This document shows, piece by piece, positions 58,961 to 60,709 of a stretch of DNA of 60,709 nt (position 1 is its first letter; each line of letters begins with the position of its first letter). The stretch spans positions 1 to 60,709 of the forward strand of contig MU839268.1 of NCBI GenBank assembly GCA_030685235.1, written 5' to 3'. The position numbers were made by a program, and so were the translations under genes. The notes beneath the pieces were generated by a model. It did no database searches, was not told the DNA's origin, and was given only the letters and a program-made list of their open reading frames with translations. The DNA comes from Copromyces sp. CBS 386.78 (taxonomy: Eukaryota > Ascomycota > Sordariomycetes > Sordariales > Sordariaceae).

Positions 58961-60709
58961 ACTACTAAAAGGAAAAATAGAAGGTAAAGCAAAGCTTCAC
59001 CTCTATACTTTTTTTAAGATAGCGAGGTGCGAATTTAGAGGTCGGTATTACAGAAAATAGAAGGCACTTTACGAAAATAATTAAAAATTTCAAAAGGGAA
59101 TATTACAAAGATTATAAGAATATTAGTACTTAATTTATTATTTTCTACTTACTTACTTTATTATCTATAGTTTAAAAAGGGATACCATCCTTCTTATACT
59201 TTTCCATCTTCAACCCCTATTCAACCCTAGAGTAGATCCGCTCCTCAATATCTTAGCTCTACAAATATCTTAATATTTATTCTAATAAAACGCCCTAACT
59301 TAAATCTTCTCTTCGGAAGTAGTAAAAATATACTAAATTACTTCTATATTATAAATTTAAATATTCAATAAAGGAAAAAATAGGGTATACTCTTTAAAAT
59401 AGCGGGTAGTAATTTATACTTTATATAAAAGTAAAAAGTCCTAAATAAATAATAATTAGTAAATAATTTTACACTTTATTCATTATTTACGTGCCCCCTT
59501 TACCTTCTTCGCTTACTCCTTCTTTTATAATTACTTTATACCCTTTCTCTCTTAATTAAAGATTTTTTACAATTTAAATATATTAACTACAAAGGGTAGA
59601 AGTATACCCTAAATTATATTTCTCGCGAATATTAATATATATTTATATTCGATAATAATAATTCGCTTATTAGCCCCCTTTATATCCTTCAAGCTTTTAT
59701 CTACTAATTTTTTTATAAGTAAAATAAAATAATTAATAATAAATCGATCCTTAGACCTTAATATATTTAATTTTTCTTCGTCCCTTACGTACTTAATAAT
59801 CTTATAATTTTTTTTGGGTACCTTTAGGGTTTCGGCTAATAATCTTTATAATTTAAGCGTTTTAAGAGTAGTTGCTAATATTTTTAACGTATTAATAAAG
59901 AAGGAATCCGCTCTTCTATTTTCGTTAGAGGTAAGGTCGTTGCGAACTGTAAAATTTAAGGGCTTTCCCTATCCCCAATTAAGTAAATTGCAAAAGGTAT
60001 TCCGCTTTCCCTATTCTTCTTTTAAAATTTTAAATTTTCTATTTCTTCTAAATATTTTAAAGCTATAAAGAAATTTATTCTATATTATATTTGGCTAAGC
60101 GAATTTTCCGTAGTATACTTAAGAATACTAATAAATATCGCTCCTTTTTTTTAATTCTATTAGGTTTATTATCGACCGTACTTAAATTATTTAAGTATAA
60201 TTATATATAGCCCTTATTTATTATCGGGCTATTATATTGTCTAATTATAAAAAATTATCTAACTAAATTTAAGATCGTTAGTACTACCCTACTTCCTATA
60301 AAATTAGTACTAAAGTACCGTCCTAATCTAGGTAAAAATCCTTCCATTTTATTGTAATAAAGAATATCTTTACTACTTCTAAAACCTAAAGACTATAAAT
60401 TTACGTTAACTACTAAATAAGAAACTTCATATTCAATTATTACTATCGGTCGTTTAAATCGACCTTTTTTCCGTACCTACTATAAATACTATAATAAATA
60501 ATTACGAAAGTTTTGTAAACGGAATAGATCAATTTTATTTTTTCCTTATTAAATATTAAATTATAATAATACTATATTATTACTGTTTAATTATAAATTA
60601 CGAAGATAAAATATTATTATTATTATTATTCTTATTCCTTAGCTATATATAAATACAGTGCCAATCTGGCATGAGGTCCTTCTCCTGGTTTTCGGTAGGC
60701 GAAACCTTG
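58961..60709. other. RIP-mutated AT-rich DNA to about 60650, then normal composition
   Basis: No reading frame or transposon motif was identifiable. An 84-codon frame at 59814-60068 is AT-rich and not convincing. From about 60650 composition becomes normal to the end of the window, which suggests the edge of another repeat. Confidence 0.65.

Overview
The window looks like the nuclear genome of a filamentous ascomycete (Pezizomycotina, probably a Sordariomycete; the species cannot be told from the sequence). The evidence is short GT..AG introns of about 55-100 nt with CTAAY/CTGAC-like branch sites, typical fungal families (AIF-like Rieske reductase, P450, DUF6536 membrane protein, OTT_1508-like deaminase, C2H2 factor), and long AT-rich blocks that have almost lost CpA/TpG while keeping CpG, CpC and CpT. 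That loss is the mark of repeat-induced point mutation (RIP).

The layout alternates. (1) 1-3.18 kb is RIP-mutated DNA with about 11 copies of a 144-155 bp tandem repeat. (2) 3.2-12.56 kb is a normal gene island: an intact Rieske/AIF-like oxidoreductase, a cytochrome P450 with unusual insertions, and a secreted Thr-rich low-complexity protein, all on the + strand. (3) 12,562-34,253 is one large composite of three nested Ty3/gypsy LTR retrotransposons, all heavily mutated. Element A (+) carries element B (-) inside its protease region, and B carries element C (+) near its 3' LTR. Exact 5-bp target duplications flank A (GTTAT) and B (CTTTT). (4) 34.25-56.4 kb is a second GC-normal island with accessory character: an OTT_1508-like deaminase gene, a C2H2 gene with an in-frame TAG, a decayed DUF6536 gene with long homopolymers, and four minus-strand genes for small disordered, probably nuclear proteins (two are clear paralogues). 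Two structured non-autonomous elements with 9- and 11-bp flanking direct repeats also lie here. (5) 56.42-60.65 kb is again RIP-mutated DNA with a small unmutated island.

The first island encodes ordinary metabolic and cell-surface functions. The second is sparse, lineage-specific in appearance and enclosed by silenced transposons, as expected for a fast-evolving accessory compartment. The most interesting points are the three-level nest with its graded RIP, the deaminase gene about 700 bp from a RIP-mutated element, the in-frame TAG of RIP type in the zinc-finger gene, and the minus-strand set at 45-55 kb whose members share an intron just before a short helical tail. All functions are inferred from sequence motifs; no search was run.
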